Assembly: GCA_028288405.1 (NCBI GenBank)
Contig: JAQBNS010000104.1
Location: 1 to 64,000 of the forward strand
Direction of reading: 5' to 3'
From: Chitinophagaceae bacterium
GTDB taxonomy: Bacteria; Bacteroidota; Bacteroidia; Cytophagales; Cytophagaceae
DNA length: 64,000 bases
This document shows positions 17,606 through 26,735 of the stretch, one piece after another. The translations under genes and the position numbers were made by a program. The notes below the pieces were generated by a model. The model saw only the letters and a list, made by a program, of their open reading frames with translations, ran no database searches and was not told the origin of the DNA. Numbering within the stretch: the first letter of the stretch is position 1; every line of letters starts with the position of its first letter.

Positions 17606-18022
17606 ATGGCATTACACATAGGCGAAAAGATAAAAGCCAGGGCGAAGGAATTACGAATAGGACCCACGGAGTTGGCGGATATGATCAATACCTCCAAGCA
17701 AAACGTGTATGGGATCTATAAGAGAAAGGCGCTGGATTCGGAGTTGTTAAAGAAGATATCTTTGGCCTTGAAGTTTGATTTTTTCAGTGCCTATTACGAT
17801 AAGCAATGGCAAAAGAGTTTCCAGGAAGGACAAGCATTCTATCAGACGAAGACCGCATCAGTATTAAAGGAAGAGCTGACCCAACTTAAAAAGGACTATC
17901 AGGAGTTGCAGGAGAAATACGACATGCTAAAAAAACTGTATGACCTGACAGAAGAAAAACTGAAGGGGAAAAAGGAAGTTGCACCGCCTAGTGCTACAAA
18001 AACTACACGTAAAACGAAGTAG
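17606..18022 (+). CDS. XRE-like helix-turn-helix protein with coiled coil
   Basis: About 138 residues from ATG at 17606; a GTG at 17591 would add five residues. Residues about 5-60 form a helix-turn-helix of the XRE type (GEKIKARAKELRIGPTELAD, then SKQNVYGIYKRKALDSELL). Residues about 85-125 form a heptad-rich coiled coil (LKEELTQLKKDYQELQEKYD), probably for dimerisation, followed by a basic tail. It lacks a ligand-binding domain. A 16-bp palindrome lies in its promoter region. Confidence 0.75.
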   Translation: MALHIGEKIKARAKELRIGPTELADMINTSKQNVYGIYKRKALDSELLKKISLALKFDFFSAYYDKQWQKSFQEGQAFYQTKTASVLKEELTQLKKDYQELQEKYDMLKKLYDLTEEKLKGKKEVAPPSATKTTRKTK

Positions 18023-18043
18023 GCCAAAGCTCAAAGAAGCGGT

Positions 18044-18550
18044 TCAATCCATTTCTGTTGATAAGTTCCTTTTTCGTACGACATCCCAAATCAAATCGGC
18101 CTCATAACCTTTACCGGACAGAAAACGGATTGTTTTAGCCAGACGTTGCCTTGAATCGTCTTCTTTATGAAGACTTTCCCATTTTTTATCGAATAAATCC
18201 TCCAAACGGGACTGGTATTCCGGTGTACTGATTTCCGCTAAGCCTTTATTGATCTGCTCTTTGGACAGGCCAAGGTGTTTCATGTGTACCTGTATCTTCT
18301 TCCGTCCCCAAGCTTTCACTCTGAATTTCCCTCCCGCATACGTACGAGCCATTCGCTCTTCGTCGAGATATCCTTCCTCTTGCAGTTTTAAAATCAGGTT
18401 TTTAACTATATCTTTACTTGCGCCAATTGCGTATAATTTGTCGACGATCTCTTTTTGGGTGCGATCCCTAAAAGAGCAAAAGGCAGTTATCTTTTGATAG
18501 GCTTTTTCTGCCGTAAGTTGTTTTTTAGGAGAATGATTTTCGGCGTCCAT
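18044..18550 (-). CDS. recX: RecX family regulatory protein
   Basis: A 168-residue protein made of three-helix repeats, matching RecX, which binds RecA filaments and inhibits recombination. Typical segments are AYQKITAFCSFRDRTQKEIVDKL, LQEEGYLDEERMARTYAGGKFRVKAWGRKKI and RFLSGKGYEADLIWDVV. RecX is often next to recA, but recA is not in this window. The gene is divergent from the MFS transporter gene, 21 bases apart. Confidence 0.85.
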   Translation of the reverse strand: MDAENHSPKKQLTAEKAYQKITAFCSFRDRTQKEIVDKLYAIGASKDIVKNLILKLQEEGYLDEERMARTYAGGKFRVKAWGRKKIQVHMKHLGLSKEQINKGLAEISTPEYQSRLEDLFDKKWESLHKEDDSRQRLAKTIRFLSGKGYEADLIWDVVRKRNLSTEMD

Positions 18551-18571
18551 AATTTACAGTAATATACAAAA

Positions 18572-19870
18572 TTGAAAAACACGAAGTCATTATACACACT
18601 TTTTTTAGCTAACGGGGTTTCCAGTTTTGCTCAGGGCATTACCATGTTATCTATTCCGTGGTATTTTACTTCGCGTGGCGAGTCTTCTTTATTCATCGCT
18701 TTCTTTGCCATCGTTACACTCGGCTCTCTGTTCTGGGGGTTGTATGCCGGTGCATTGATTGATGGTTTCAACCGTAAAGATATTTTCTTAGGAACAAATT
18801 TTGTACAAGGATTGATTGTGATGTCTGTCGCTTCTTTAGGTTATAGAGAAGGAGGGCTTCCGAGTAGTTTGGTATTGATTGTTTTTGGAATGATCTTTTT
18901 CGGCTATCTGATTCATTACCCTAATCTTTATGCTTTTGCTCAGGAAATCAGTGACAGCGATAACTATACACGTGTAGCTTCCTGGATCGAAGTGGTGGGT
19001 CAGACTACAGCCATTGGCGCTGCCGCATTAGCAGCGGTATTGCTGGAAGGTGTACATGGAATCAACCTGGACATTGTTGGCATGAAATTCCATTTGCCTA
19101 TTTATATTGATAAGTGGGCCATGCACGAGATTTTCCTGCTGGATGCAGGCGCTTATTTTCTTTCATTCATCATCATCATGCTCATGCCTTATACCCCTTC
19201 AGTGGTGCTTTCTATTCATCAGGATCAGGACATCTGGAAGAGTATGAAGGAGGGGTATGATTACTTGAAAAACAATTTGCTCATCAATGTTTTTGGTTTG
19301 TGTTCTTATTCTATTTTCGTCATCGTGTTGGTCGAGCTCTTTAGTTTGGTACCGCTCTATGTCAGAAATCACTTGCACGAGTCGGCTTATGTATTGGGAA
19401 CATCCGAGTTGATGTATGCTTCGGGCTCATTGATTTCAGCTTTTGTCATCAGCAAATTATTTGCTAAGATGAGTTTACCAAAAGCCATTATCATCATGAC
19501 CTTCATGACCACCTTTGCTTTTTACCTCAGCGCGTTAAGCGGAATGGTGTGGTTGTTTTATGTGGTTTGTTTCCTGAAAGGGTTTGTCAATTCCGGTTCA
19601 AGAATTTTCCGTGTGTCGTATTTGTTCCGGTTGGTGCCGGTAGATTTGACGGGCAGAGTGAATAGTATGTTCAATGTGTACACCACCATTTTCAGAATGG
19701 TGTTCATTTTAGCTTTTGCATTCCCTTTCTTCTCACAAGGTTCAAACGTTACGTACGCCTATGCTATCTTAGGTACCTTCACGTTACTAGCCGGATTGAT
19801 CCTGATCATTTTGTATCCTAAGTTTCTGAAACTAACAGAAGGAGTCGGCAATACTCCACGTGCACATTAA
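18572..19870 (+). CDS. MFS transporter
   Basis: A 432-residue integral membrane protein with about 12 hydrophobic helices in two halves and a longer cytoplasmic loop near residues 210-225, as in major facilitator superfamily permeases. The start is TTG at 18572 (LKNTKSLYTLFLANG); no in-frame ATG lies close by. Residues LYAGALIDGFNRKDI match the loop 2-3 motif GxxxDxxxRR in weakened form. It resembles MFS efflux permeases, but the substrate is unknown. Its stop lies four bases before the preferred murF-alr start. Confidence 0.85.
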   Translation: MKNTKSLYTLFLANGVSSFAQGITMLSIPWYFTSRGESSLFIAFFAIVTLGSLFWGLYAGALIDGFNRKDIFLGTNFVQGLIVMSVASLGYREGGLPSSLVLIVFGMIFFGYLIHYPNLYAFAQEISDSDNYTRVASWIEVVGQTTAIGAAALAAVLLEGVHGINLDIVGMKFHLPIYIDKWAMHEIFLLDAGAYFLSFIIIMLMPYTPSVVLSIHQDQDIWKSMKEGYDYLKNNLLINVFGLCSYSIFVIVLVELFSLVPLYVRNHLHESAYVLGTSELMYASGSLISAFVISKLFAKMSLPKAIIIMTFMTTFAFYLSALSGMVWLFYVVCFLKGFVNSGSRIFRVSYLFRLVPVDLTGRVNSMFNVYTTIFRMVFILAFAFPFFSQGSNVTYAYAILGTFTLLAGLILIILYPKFLKLTEGVGNTPRAH

Positions 19871-19874
19871 GCTT

Positions 19875-22337
19875 ATGTTGTTTAGCCAAATCGCTGATCT
19901 TCCCGGAGCAACCGTCATTAGCCGGCAGGCCGATGAAGTAGAGGTGCGTCATTTGCTTACCGATTCCCGTTCCCTGCATTTTCCTCAGCATACACTTTTT
20001 ATCGCCATTAAAGGTCCTTCGCACGATGGACACAAATACCTGGAGAGTTTATTTAATCAAGGGGTAAGACATTTTGTGATCGAGGAGGAAAGCGGACTGA
20101 CTCCTGCCCTCAAAAAATCTTCCAACATCATCAAGGTGGAGCGTGGCTTGCGTTTTCTGCAAACCATGGCGGCATACAAGCGCAGCTTGTTTCACATTCC
20201 GGTATTGGCCATCACAGGCAGCAATGCGAAGACCATTGTAAAAGAATGGATCTGGCAAATGCTCCACACTGACTATGCGGTGGTGCGTAGTCCTAAGAGT
20301 TATAATTCACAATTGGGTGTTCCGCTTTCTGTTTGGGAAATGGAAGGCTATCATTCCATGGCTATTTTTGAAGCCGGTATTTCTACCTATTATGAAATGG
20401 AATACCTGCGCAACGTCATACAACCGGTGCATGGTATTTTCACCAACATCGGTACAGCGCATGATCAAGGTTTCAAGAGTCAGTCGGATAAGATTAGGGA
20501 GAAACTGAAATTGTTCGTAGGGGTTGAACACCTGGTCTATTGCAAAGACCACAAAGCCATTGACGACGAAGTACAAGCACAACAAATACCTTCCTTCACC
20601 TGGTCCAGAAAAGACAAGGCTGCGGATATACAAATTGTAAAAGAAGAAAGACAAAGCAATGGCTGGGATCTTGACCTGTCAATTCGGGGACAAGTGCAGC
20701 GTATTCATATTCCGTTTTCGGATGGTGCCTCGGTAGAGAATGCGATGCATGCGATGGCCTATTTGGTGTTGTTCGGTTTTTCTGTTGAAGACATTGCACA
20801 ACGCGTCGCTCGTTTGGAAGCGGTGCACATGCGATTGGAACTGAAGAATGGCATCAACAGTTCGGTGCTGATCGATGACTCCTACAACAATGACCTGATG
20901 GGCCTTTCACTGGCTTTGGACTTTGCCACACAGCATAGAAGAACCTTGCCTTTGACGGTTATCTTATCGGATGTCTTGCAATCGGGCCTGGCCCCGGAGG
21001 AATTGTATAAAAGCATCGCCGAACTATTACAAAGTAAAAAAGTAACGCAACTGATCGGTATCGGTCCGCTGTTTTCTTCTTTTGCAAAAGTTTTTCCATC
21101 GACTACGCAGTTATTTTCCGATACCACACATTTTTTAAAGGAGTTTGATTTCACTTCTTTGAAAAACGAACTCATACTCGTGAAGGGCGCACGCAGCTTT
21201 GGATTTGAAGCCATCACCCAACGACTCGAAGAAAAAGTACACGGTACACGATTTGAAATTGACCTGGATGCCTTGGTTCACAATTTGAATTACTACCGTT
21301 CGATTGCTAAACCCGGCACCAAAATCATGGGCATGGTAAAAGCCTTTGCTTATGGCAGCGGGAGTCATCAGGTGGCACAATTGCTGCAGCACAGAGGCAT
21401 TGATTATTTGGCTGTAGCTTATGCCGACGAAGGAGTCGTGCTTCGCAACTACGGCATCACGGTACCGATCATGGTACTGAATCCGGATCGTCAAACTTTT
21501 GCTACATTAATTCGCTACCGGTTAGAACCGGAAATATACAGCTTTAAAATCCTGAAAGAATGGATTGAATATTTGGACTGGGAAAATGCTTCGGCCAACA
21601 TTCACCTGAAGTTGGATACCGGCATGCACCGCCTGGGTTTTGAAAAGAAAGACGTGCAGGCTTTATTGGAATTGCTCTTGTTGCATCAAAACAGAGTGAC
21701 CATTGCAGGTGCTTTCACACACCTGGCGGCAGCCGATGAAGAAGTTTGGAATGAATTTACAGAAACTCAGTTAAAAGAATTCCAATCGTTTTGTGGCCTA
21801 TTAGAAACTTCATTGGGTTATTCATTCATCAAGCACGCGTTGAACTCCGCCGGAATCGTGCGTTTTCCGGAATACTCCTTTGACATGGTACGGTTAGGAA
21901 TCGGCTTGTATGGAGTGGAGGTCAACGGTTTATTTCAGCATAAATTGATGAATGTGGGCAAGCTTATTACTCATGTTTCTCAACTGAAACAGGTAGAAGC
22001 GGGTGAAACCGTGGGCTACAGCCGTAAAGGAAAAGCTACCAAGTCAACTGCCATTGCGACCATTGCTATCGGTTATGCGGATGGATTTGATCGACGCTTC
22101 AGCAACGGAGTCGGAAAAGTAAGCATCAATGGTGTGTTGTGTCCGGTCATCGGCAATGTCTGCATGGACATGACCATGATTGATGTCAGCGGAGTGGAGG
22201 TGAAAGAGGGAGATGAGGTGATTGTCTTTGGCGATTCTCCTACCTTGATCGAACAGTCCAAAGCCATTGGTACCATTGCCTATGAGTTGTTGACCGGTAT
22301 TGGGGAAAGAGTGAAAAGAGTATTTTTTAAGCAGTAG
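19875..22337 (+). CDS. murF-alr: Bifunctional MurF ligase / alanine racemase
   Basis: An 820-residue fusion supplying both D-alanine and the D-Ala-D-Ala addition step in peptidoglycan synthesis; the fusion is typical of Bacteroidetes. The MurF half (about 1-450) has the P-loop ITGSNAKTIVKEW at 113-125 and LIDDSYNNDLMGL. The alanine racemase half (about 456-820) has the PLP lysine K489 in MVKAFAYGSG and the second catalytic tyrosine Y734 in IAIGYADGF. The P-loop reads GSNAKT where most MurF proteins have glycine before the lysine. I prefer ATG at 19875; GTG at 19860 would overlap the MFS gene. Confidence 0.93.
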   Translation: MLFSQIADLPGATVISRQADEVEVRHLLTDSRSLHFPQHTLFIAIKGPSHDGHKYLESLFNQGVRHFVIEEESGLTPALKKSSNIIKVERGLRFLQTMAAYKRSLFHIPVLAITGSNAKTIVKEWIWQMLHTDYAVVRSPKSYNSQLGVPLSVWEMEGYHSMAIFEAGISTYYEMEYLRNVIQPVHGIFTNIGTAHDQGFKSQSDKIREKLKLFVGVEHLVYCKDHKAIDDEVQAQQIPSFTWSRKDKAADIQIVKEERQSNGWDLDLSIRGQVQRIHIPFSDGASVENAMHAMAYLVLFGFSVEDIAQRVARLEAVHMRLELKNGINSSVLIDDSYNNDLMGLSLALDFATQHRRTLPLTVILSDVLQSGLAPEELYKSIAELLQSKKVTQLIGIGPLFSSFAKVFPSTTQLFSDTTHFLKEFDFTSLKNELILVKGARSFGFEAITQRLEEKVHGTRFEIDLDALVHNLNYYRSIAKPGTKIMGMVKAFAYGSGSHQVAQLLQHRGIDYLAVAYADEGVVLRNYGITVPIMVLNPDRQTFATLIRYRLEPEIYSFKILKEWIEYLDWENASANIHLKLDTGMHRLGFEKKDVQALLELLLLHQNRVTIAGAFTHLAAADEEVWNEFTETQLKEFQSFCGLLETSLGYSFIKHALNSAGIVRFPEYSFDMVRLGIGLYGVEVNGLFQHKLMNVGKLITHVSQLKQVEAGETVGYSRKGKATKSTAIATIAIGYADGFDRRFSNGVGKVSINGVLCPVIGNVCMDMTMIDVSGVEVKEGDEVIVFGDSPTLIEQSKAIGTIAYELLTGIGERVKRVFFKQ

Positions 22338-22399
22338 AGAAGCAAGAAGTTTTGTACTGATCGTATTTTTGAATAAATTGGTTTTTATAAAATTCAAAA

Positions 22400-22846
22400 A
22401 TGGCCATCGTTCAACCCGCAACATTAGAAGATATTCCTGCTATGGCAGAACTCCTTGCATTGCTGTTTATGCAGGAAGCAGACTTCTCGCCGGATTTGTT
22501 CAAACAACAAGCCGGTTTGAAAAACATCATTCAGAATCCTCAGATAGGAAACCTTTTCGTGCTCAAAGAAAAGGAAGTAGTCATCGGTATGGTCAGTCTT
22601 TTATATACGGTCAGCACAGCCATGGGCGGACCGGTTGCCATTTTGGAAGACCTGGTTTTAAAAGACGATAACCGTGGACAAGGAGCGGGTACAAAGCTAT
22701 TGCAAGCCGCTATTAATTATGCGAAGGAAAAAGGTTGTTTGAGAATAACCTTGCTGACAGATCCGACAAACCGTAGAGCTATAGAATTTTACCAGCGCCA
22801 GGGATTTGTGAAGTCTGCGATGAAACCTTTACGTTTGATTTTATAA
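22400..22846 (+). CDS. GNAT family N-acetyltransferase
   Basis: A 148-residue acetyltransferase with the acetyl-CoA binding motif DNRGQGAGTKLLQAAINYA at about residues 91-109, followed by the motif B segment TNRRAIEFYQRQGF. The substrate is not predictable. It stands alone, followed by a repeat-filled spacer. Confidence 0.85.
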   Translation: MAIVQPATLEDIPAMAELLALLFMQEADFSPDLFKQQAGLKNIIQNPQIGNLFVLKEKEVVIGMVSLLYTVSTAMGGPVAILEDLVLKDDNRGQGAGTKLLQAAINYAKEKGCLRITLLTDPTNRRAIEFYQRQGFVKSAMKPLRLIL

Positions 22847-22851
22847 TGACC

Positions 22852-22946
22852 TTGCGTTAGGGATCGAGTGGAAAGCCCGAAGCGCGCTGATTGGTGCGGC
22901 GGGCGGACTTGGAGCGAGAGCCCGGCCCGCAGGGAAACGCCCTAAT
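22852..22946. repeat. TTGCGT...ACGCCCTAAT dispersed element
   Basis: About 95 bases beginning TTGCGTTAGGGATCGAG and GGAAAGCCCG and ending GGGAAACGCCCTAAT. The element at 26542-26670 shares both ends, while the middle differs. It is GC-rich compared with its surroundings and could fold strongly. Confidence 0.65.
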
Positions 22947-22995
22947 TATTAACCACTTCTTCCTTCCCTTCCTCAGAACTCCAATACATCTCTAT

Positions 22996-23100
22996 GTCCC
23001 CGCAGGGTCTCTCGCAGAGGACCCTGCGCGCGTCTTGAATGCAAAAACAATCGTCAGAGCATTCAAGACGCAGGTCCCTTTCAGGAGACCCTGCGGGGAC
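22996..23100. repeat. Nested perfect inverted repeat (GCAGGGTC family)
   Basis: Outer 16-base arms (GTCCCCGCAGGGTCTC at 22996-23011 and its exact complement at 23085-23100) enclose inner 12-base arms (CGTCTTGAATGC at 23031-23042 and its complement at 23059-23070). Additional GCAGAGGACCCTGCG hairpins lie between. The right half matches the element at 89-138. Confidence 0.85.
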
Positions 23101-23223
23101 AAGACTTCCATTCGTCCTAGCCTAGGAACTTAATCCCCCTTCCCCCCGTTCTAAATGCCATAAAACACTCTTTTAGTACCTAAAATTCGGGCTATAATAC
23201 TCCCTTTTATCCTGATTTTTCAC

Positions 23224-23231
23224 TAAATTTG
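23224..23231 (+). promoter_or_regulatory. -7 box of the leucine operon
   Basis: TAAATTTG matches TAnnTTTG, 75 bases before the leuA ATG. No -33 TTG is clear. I saw no leader peptide rich in leucine codons in the short leader. Confidence 0.5.
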
Positions 23232-23306
23232 TAGTTAACGCATTTCAAAAACAGGTGTCTTTTCAGAGCAAAAATCACTCTGGGGGGCAATTTATTACAC
23301 ATCATT

Positions 23307-24473
23307 ATGGGAAATAAGATTTATATCTTCGACACAACATTGAGGGATGGAGAGCAAGTCCCGGGTTGCCAATTGAACACAAAGGAGAAAATCATTGTAG
23401 CCAAGGCACTCGAGGAACTCGGGGTAGATGTGATTGAAGCGGGTTTCCCCATCTCAAGTCCCGGTGATTTTAATTCTGTAGTAGAAATTTCCAAAGCAGT
23501 TTCTAACCCCATCATCTGTGCCTTGACCAGAGCGGTGGAGAAAGATATAGACGCAGCGGTAGCGGCATTGGAGTATGCGAAGAGAAAGCGTATTCATACC
23601 GGTATCGGTAGTTCTGACAGCCACATCCAGCATAAGTTTCGCAGCACCCGTGAGAAAGTTTTGGAAACAGGTGTTGCTGCGGTGAAGTATGCACGTAAGT
23701 TTGTAGACGATGTGGAATTTTTCTGCGAAGATGCAGGACGCGCCGACATTGTGTTCCTGGCACAAATGGTAGAAGCAGTCATTGCTGCAGGCGCCACAGT
23801 AGTCAATATTCCGGATACTACAGGTTACATGTTGCCTTGGCAATACGGTGAACGCATCAAGTATTTGGTGGACAACGTAAAGAACATTGACAAAGCGATC
23901 ATCTCTTGTCACAATCATAACGACTTAGGTTTAGCTACCTCTAATGCTATGGCGGGTGTGGTGAACGGAGCGCGTCAGATCGAATGTACGATCAACGGTA
24001 TCGGTGAACGTGCAGGAAATACGGCCTTGGAAGAAATTGCGATGATCATCAAGTCACATCCTAGTTTGGGATTGGAGACGGGCATCAATACAAAAAAATT
24101 AGTACCGATCAGTCATTTGGTATCTACCATGATGAACATGCCGGTTCAAGCCAATAAAGCCATCGTGGGACGCAATGCCTTTGCACACTCTTCCGGTATT
24201 CATCAGGATGGTTTCTTGAAGAATCGTGAAACCTACGAAATTATGGATCCGGTAGATGTTGGCGCTGATGCTTCTTCTATCCTTCTTTCTGCACGCAGTG
24301 GCCGTGCCGCGTTAAATCACCGCTTAGCTAACGTGGGCTACATGCTGAACAAAGAGCAATTGGATATCGCTTACGAAGCTTTCCTGAACATGGCAGATAA
24401 ACTCAAGCAAGTAAACGACGACGACTTGCATGTGTTGATGAAAGAGGTTTCCATTGAGAAAGCCAAGGCATAA
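23307..24473 (+). CDS. leuA: 2-isopropylmalate synthase, short form
   Basis: A 388-residue enzyme that condenses acetyl-CoA with 2-oxoisovalerate, the first step of leucine synthesis. The TIM-barrel opening [13 protein letters not shown] is at residues 8-20, with [26 protein letters not shown] and [14 protein letters not shown] later. The usual protein has about 500 residues with a C-terminal leucine-binding regulatory domain; here that domain is missing, and the stop comes just after the linker region. Homocitrate or citramalate synthase is possible by sequence alone, but leuC, leuD and leuB beside it favour LeuA. It is the first gene of the cluster. Confidence 0.9.
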   Translation: MGNKIYIFDTTLRDGEQVPGCQLNTKEKIIVAKALEELGVDVIEAGFPISSPGDFNSVVEISKAVSNPIICALTRAVEKDIDAAVAALEYAKRKRIHTGIGSSDSHIQHKFRSTREKVLETGVAAVKYARKFVDDVEFFCEDAGRADIVFLAQMVEAVIAAGATVVNIPDTTGYMLPWQYGERIKYLVDNVKNIDKAIISCHNHNDLGLATSNAMAGVVNGARQIECTINGIGERAGNTALEEIAMIIKSHPSLGLETGINTKKLVPISHLVSTMMNMPVQANKAIVGRNAFAHSSGIHQDGFLKNRETYEIMDPVDVGADASSILLSARSGRAALNHRLANVGYMLNKEQLDIAYEAFLNMADKLKQVNDDDLHVLMKEVSIEKAKA

Positions 24474-24486
24474 CATGCCGGCAGGA

Positions 24487-24504
24487 GGCGCAATGCATTG
24501 CGCC
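24487..24504. repeat. 18-bp perfect palindrome between leuA and leuC
   Basis: GGCGCAATGCATTGCGCC is fully self-complementary and sits in the 77-base spacer inside the operon. It may be a remnant of a small palindromic repeat. Confidence 0.7.
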
Positions 24505-24550
24505 CGATAGCTCAGATTTAAATACAATCATAATTAATAGATAGTTGAAC

Positions 24551-25969
24551 ATGGGTAAGACCTTATTTGAAAAAGTATGGGATGCACACGTGGTGACCGA
24601 AATCGCAGGTGGTCCCAGTGTGTTGTACATTGACAAACATTTAGTACACGAAGTAACCAGCCCCCAGGCATTCGGTGGTTTGGAGAAAAGAGGCATCGGC
24701 CTGTTCCGTTTGGATCGTACCGTTGCTACTGCGGATCATAACGTACCAACAAAAGATCAACACCTTCCGATTAAAGAAATATTGTCTCGTCAACAAGTAG
24801 ATAAGTTGACGGAAAATTGTAAGAAATTCGGCGTGACGCTCTATGGTTTAGGTCATCCTTACCAGGGCATCGTGCATGTAATCGGCCCCGAGTTGGGTAT
24901 TACCCTTCCGGGGATGACCATCGTATGCGGCGACAGTCACACGTCTACGCACGGAGCATTCGGTTCAATCGCATTCGGTATCGGTACTTCGGAAGTAGAA
25001 CAAGTGATGGCTACACAATGCTTGATGCAAAGCAAAGCGAAGACGATGAAAATCGAAATCAACGGTACACTGGGTAAAGGTGTATCGTCTAAAGATATTA
25101 TCCTGTTCATCATCTCTAAAATATCTGCTGCCGGTGGTACGGGTTATTTTGTAGAGTATGCCGGTTCTGCCATTCGCGCCTTGTCTATGGAAGCGCGTAT
25201 GACGATCTGCAACATGAGTATTGAGATGGGAGCACGCGGCGGCATCATCGCTCCGGATCAAACCACATTCGATTACGTGAAAGGCAAAGAGTTCGCTCCG
25301 AAAGGCGCGAAGTACGACGAAGCGGTAGCGTATTGGAAAACATTGCAAACCGATGCAGACGCGAAGTTTGATAAAGAATACAACTGGACGGCAGAAGAGA
25401 TCACACCGATGATCACATACGGTACGAACCCAGGTATGGGCATCGGCATCGCGGAAGCTATTCCTACGGAAGCTTCTATGGAAGAAAGCAACCGTCCTAC
25501 GTTCCACAAAGCATTAGAGTACATGGATTTCAAAGCCGGTGAAAAACTGATCGGTAAGACGGTGAACTATGTATTCATCGGTAGCTGTACCAACTCCCGC
25601 ATTGAAGACTTGCGTGAAGTAGCAGCGTTTTTGAAAGGAAAGAAAAAAGCAGACAATGTGAATGCTTACATCATTCCGGGTTCTAAGCAAGTAGAGAAAC
25701 AAGCACAGGAAGAAGGCATCGATAAAGTGTTGGCTGCGGCGGGTTTCGAATTGCGTGAACCGGGTTGTTCGGCTTGTTTGGGAATGAACGAAGATAAAAT
25801 TCCAAAAGGAGAATATTGTGTATCTACCTCCAACCGTAACTTCGAAGGCCGTCAAGGTCCGGGAGCACGTACGTTGCTGGCTAGTCCATTGACTGCGGCT
25901 GCAACAGCAGTGGCTGGTAAGATCGTTGATATCAGAGAAGCGTTGAAAAAAGAAACGGCAAAAGTATAA
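24551..25969 (+). CDS. leuC: 3-isopropylmalate dehydratase, large subunit
   Basis: A 472-residue aconitase-family subunit that, with LeuD, isomerises 2- to 3-isopropylmalate. The [4Fe-4S] cysteines are visible in [13 protein letters not shown] and in [13 protein letters not shown]; other signatures are [28 protein letters not shown] and [23 protein letters not shown] chose ATG at 24551 ([13 protein letters not shown]); the TTG two codons upstream is not needed. It is followed by a symmetrical hairpin and then an unrelated lipocalin-like gene before leuD. Confidence 0.96.
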   Translation: MGKTLFEKVWDAHVVTEIAGGPSVLYIDKHLVHEVTSPQAFGGLEKRGIGLFRLDRTVATADHNVPTKDQHLPIKEILSRQQVDKLTENCKKFGVTLYGLGHPYQGIVHVIGPELGITLPGMTIVCGDSHTSTHGAFGSIAFGIGTSEVEQVMATQCLMQSKAKTMKIEINGTLGKGVSSKDIILFIISKISAAGGTGYFVEYAGSAIRALSMEARMTICNMSIEMGARGGIIAPDQTTFDYVKGKEFAPKGAKYDEAVAYWKTLQTDADAKFDKEYNWTAEEITPMITYGTNPGMGIGIAEAIPTEASMEESNRPTFHKALEYMDFKAGEKLIGKTVNYVFIGSCTNSRIEDLREVAAFLKGKKKADNVNAYIIPGSKQVEKQAQEEGIDKVLAAAGFELREPGCSACLGMNEDKIPKGEYCVSTSNRNFEGRQGPGARTLLASPLTAAATAVAGKIVDIREALKKETAKV

Positions 25970-25971
25970 TT

Positions 25972-26013
25972 CTTTTTTTGGTGTCAGGTCTTCAGACCTG
26001 ATACCAAAAAAAG
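25972..26013. terminator. Hairpin after leuC
   Basis: CTTTTTTTGGTGTCAGGTCT pairs with AGACCTGATACCAAAAAAAG around a 2-base loop, with one mismatch. The T-run is on the 5' arm, so it is not a standard rho-independent terminator for the leuC direction; it may instead protect or process the operon mRNA. Confidence 0.5.
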
Positions 26014-26051
26014 AGAAGTATTAACACCTGAATTAGCTAAACAGTAAGTGT

Positions 26052-26531
26052 ATGATTAAGAATTTAATTTTTTGCTTTTGTCTCCTATTCGTTTTCACTG
26101 CGCAGGCACAAGAAGGTGTGACCAAAACAGAATTGGTGGGCACGTGGAGAATTGTGAAGATGGAAGTAGTAAAAGAGGGTAACGCGTTTGTTACCATTGA
26201 CGAAGCATCGGGTGCTGTTTTCTCAGAAGAGTTCAGCAGTGCATTGAAAGAAGATGAACTGAAGTTGATGAAAGACCTGATGAACGCTGCCGGCAAAAAG
26301 GTATTGAATTCAAAAATCATATATACTACCGGTGGTGATTATACGCAGGTAGATACAGAAGGCAAAAAATTCAGTGGCAAGTATAAGCTGGCGAAAGGCG
26401 GGAAACTATTGAAGACTACATCTGAGAAAGAAAAGAATGAATACGTTCCCAGTATTACCAACAAGCAGTTGGTGCTTGTGCAGACACTGAAGAACGGAGA
26501 CATGGTCCTGACTTTTGAAAGAGTAAAATAG
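26052..26531 (+). CDS. Secreted lipocalin-like protein inside the leu cluster
   Basis: A 159-residue protein with a clear signal peptide (residues 1-19, MIKNLIFCFCLLFVFTAQAQ), cleaved after AQA. The mature part starts with TELVGTWRIVKMEVVKEG, the opening of the lipocalin-like fold, and ends in strands LVLVQTLKNGDMVLTFERV. Ligand and role are unknown, and nothing links it to leucine synthesis. It sits between leuC and leuD, flanked by a hairpin and by a dispersed repeat, which suggests an insertion into the operon. Confidence 0.75.
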   Translation: MIKNLIFCFCLLFVFTAQAQEGVTKTELVGTWRIVKMEVVKEGNAFVTIDEASGAVFSEEFSSALKEDELKLMKDLMNAAGKKVLNSKIIYTTGGDYTQVDTEGKKFSGKYKLAKGGKLLKTTSEKEKNEYVPSITNKQLVLVQTLKNGDMVLTFERVK

Positions 26532-26541
26532 GTAAAAATAA

Positions 26542-26670
26542 GTTGCGTGAAGGATAGTAGCGGAAAGCCCGCAGCGAGGCACTAAACAGAGATAACAATC
26601 TAGTTTGATCCGAGCGAGGAATGAAGCGGATAGCCTTCCGAAGCCTCGGGACAGGGACACGCCCTAATAA
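26542..26670. repeat. TTGCGT...ACGCCCTAAT dispersed element
   Basis: Starts TTGCGTGAAGGATAGTAG and GGAAAGCCCGCAGCGAGG, ends GGGACACGCCCTAAT, sharing both ends with the element at 22852-22946. The middle carries complementary GATCCGAGCGAGG and CCTCGGGAC segments. It separates the lipocalin-like gene from leuD. Confidence 0.65.
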
Positions 26671-26735
26671 TTGAACTAAACAAGACCTTCTCAAACTAAA
26701 TAGTTAAGAAGCTTACAATAAAATTAAATCTAACC

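Noticed and set aside
24965-25507. A 180-codon antisense frame inside leuC
   Set aside because: Shadow of leuC, with a typical reverse-frame composition and no family match.
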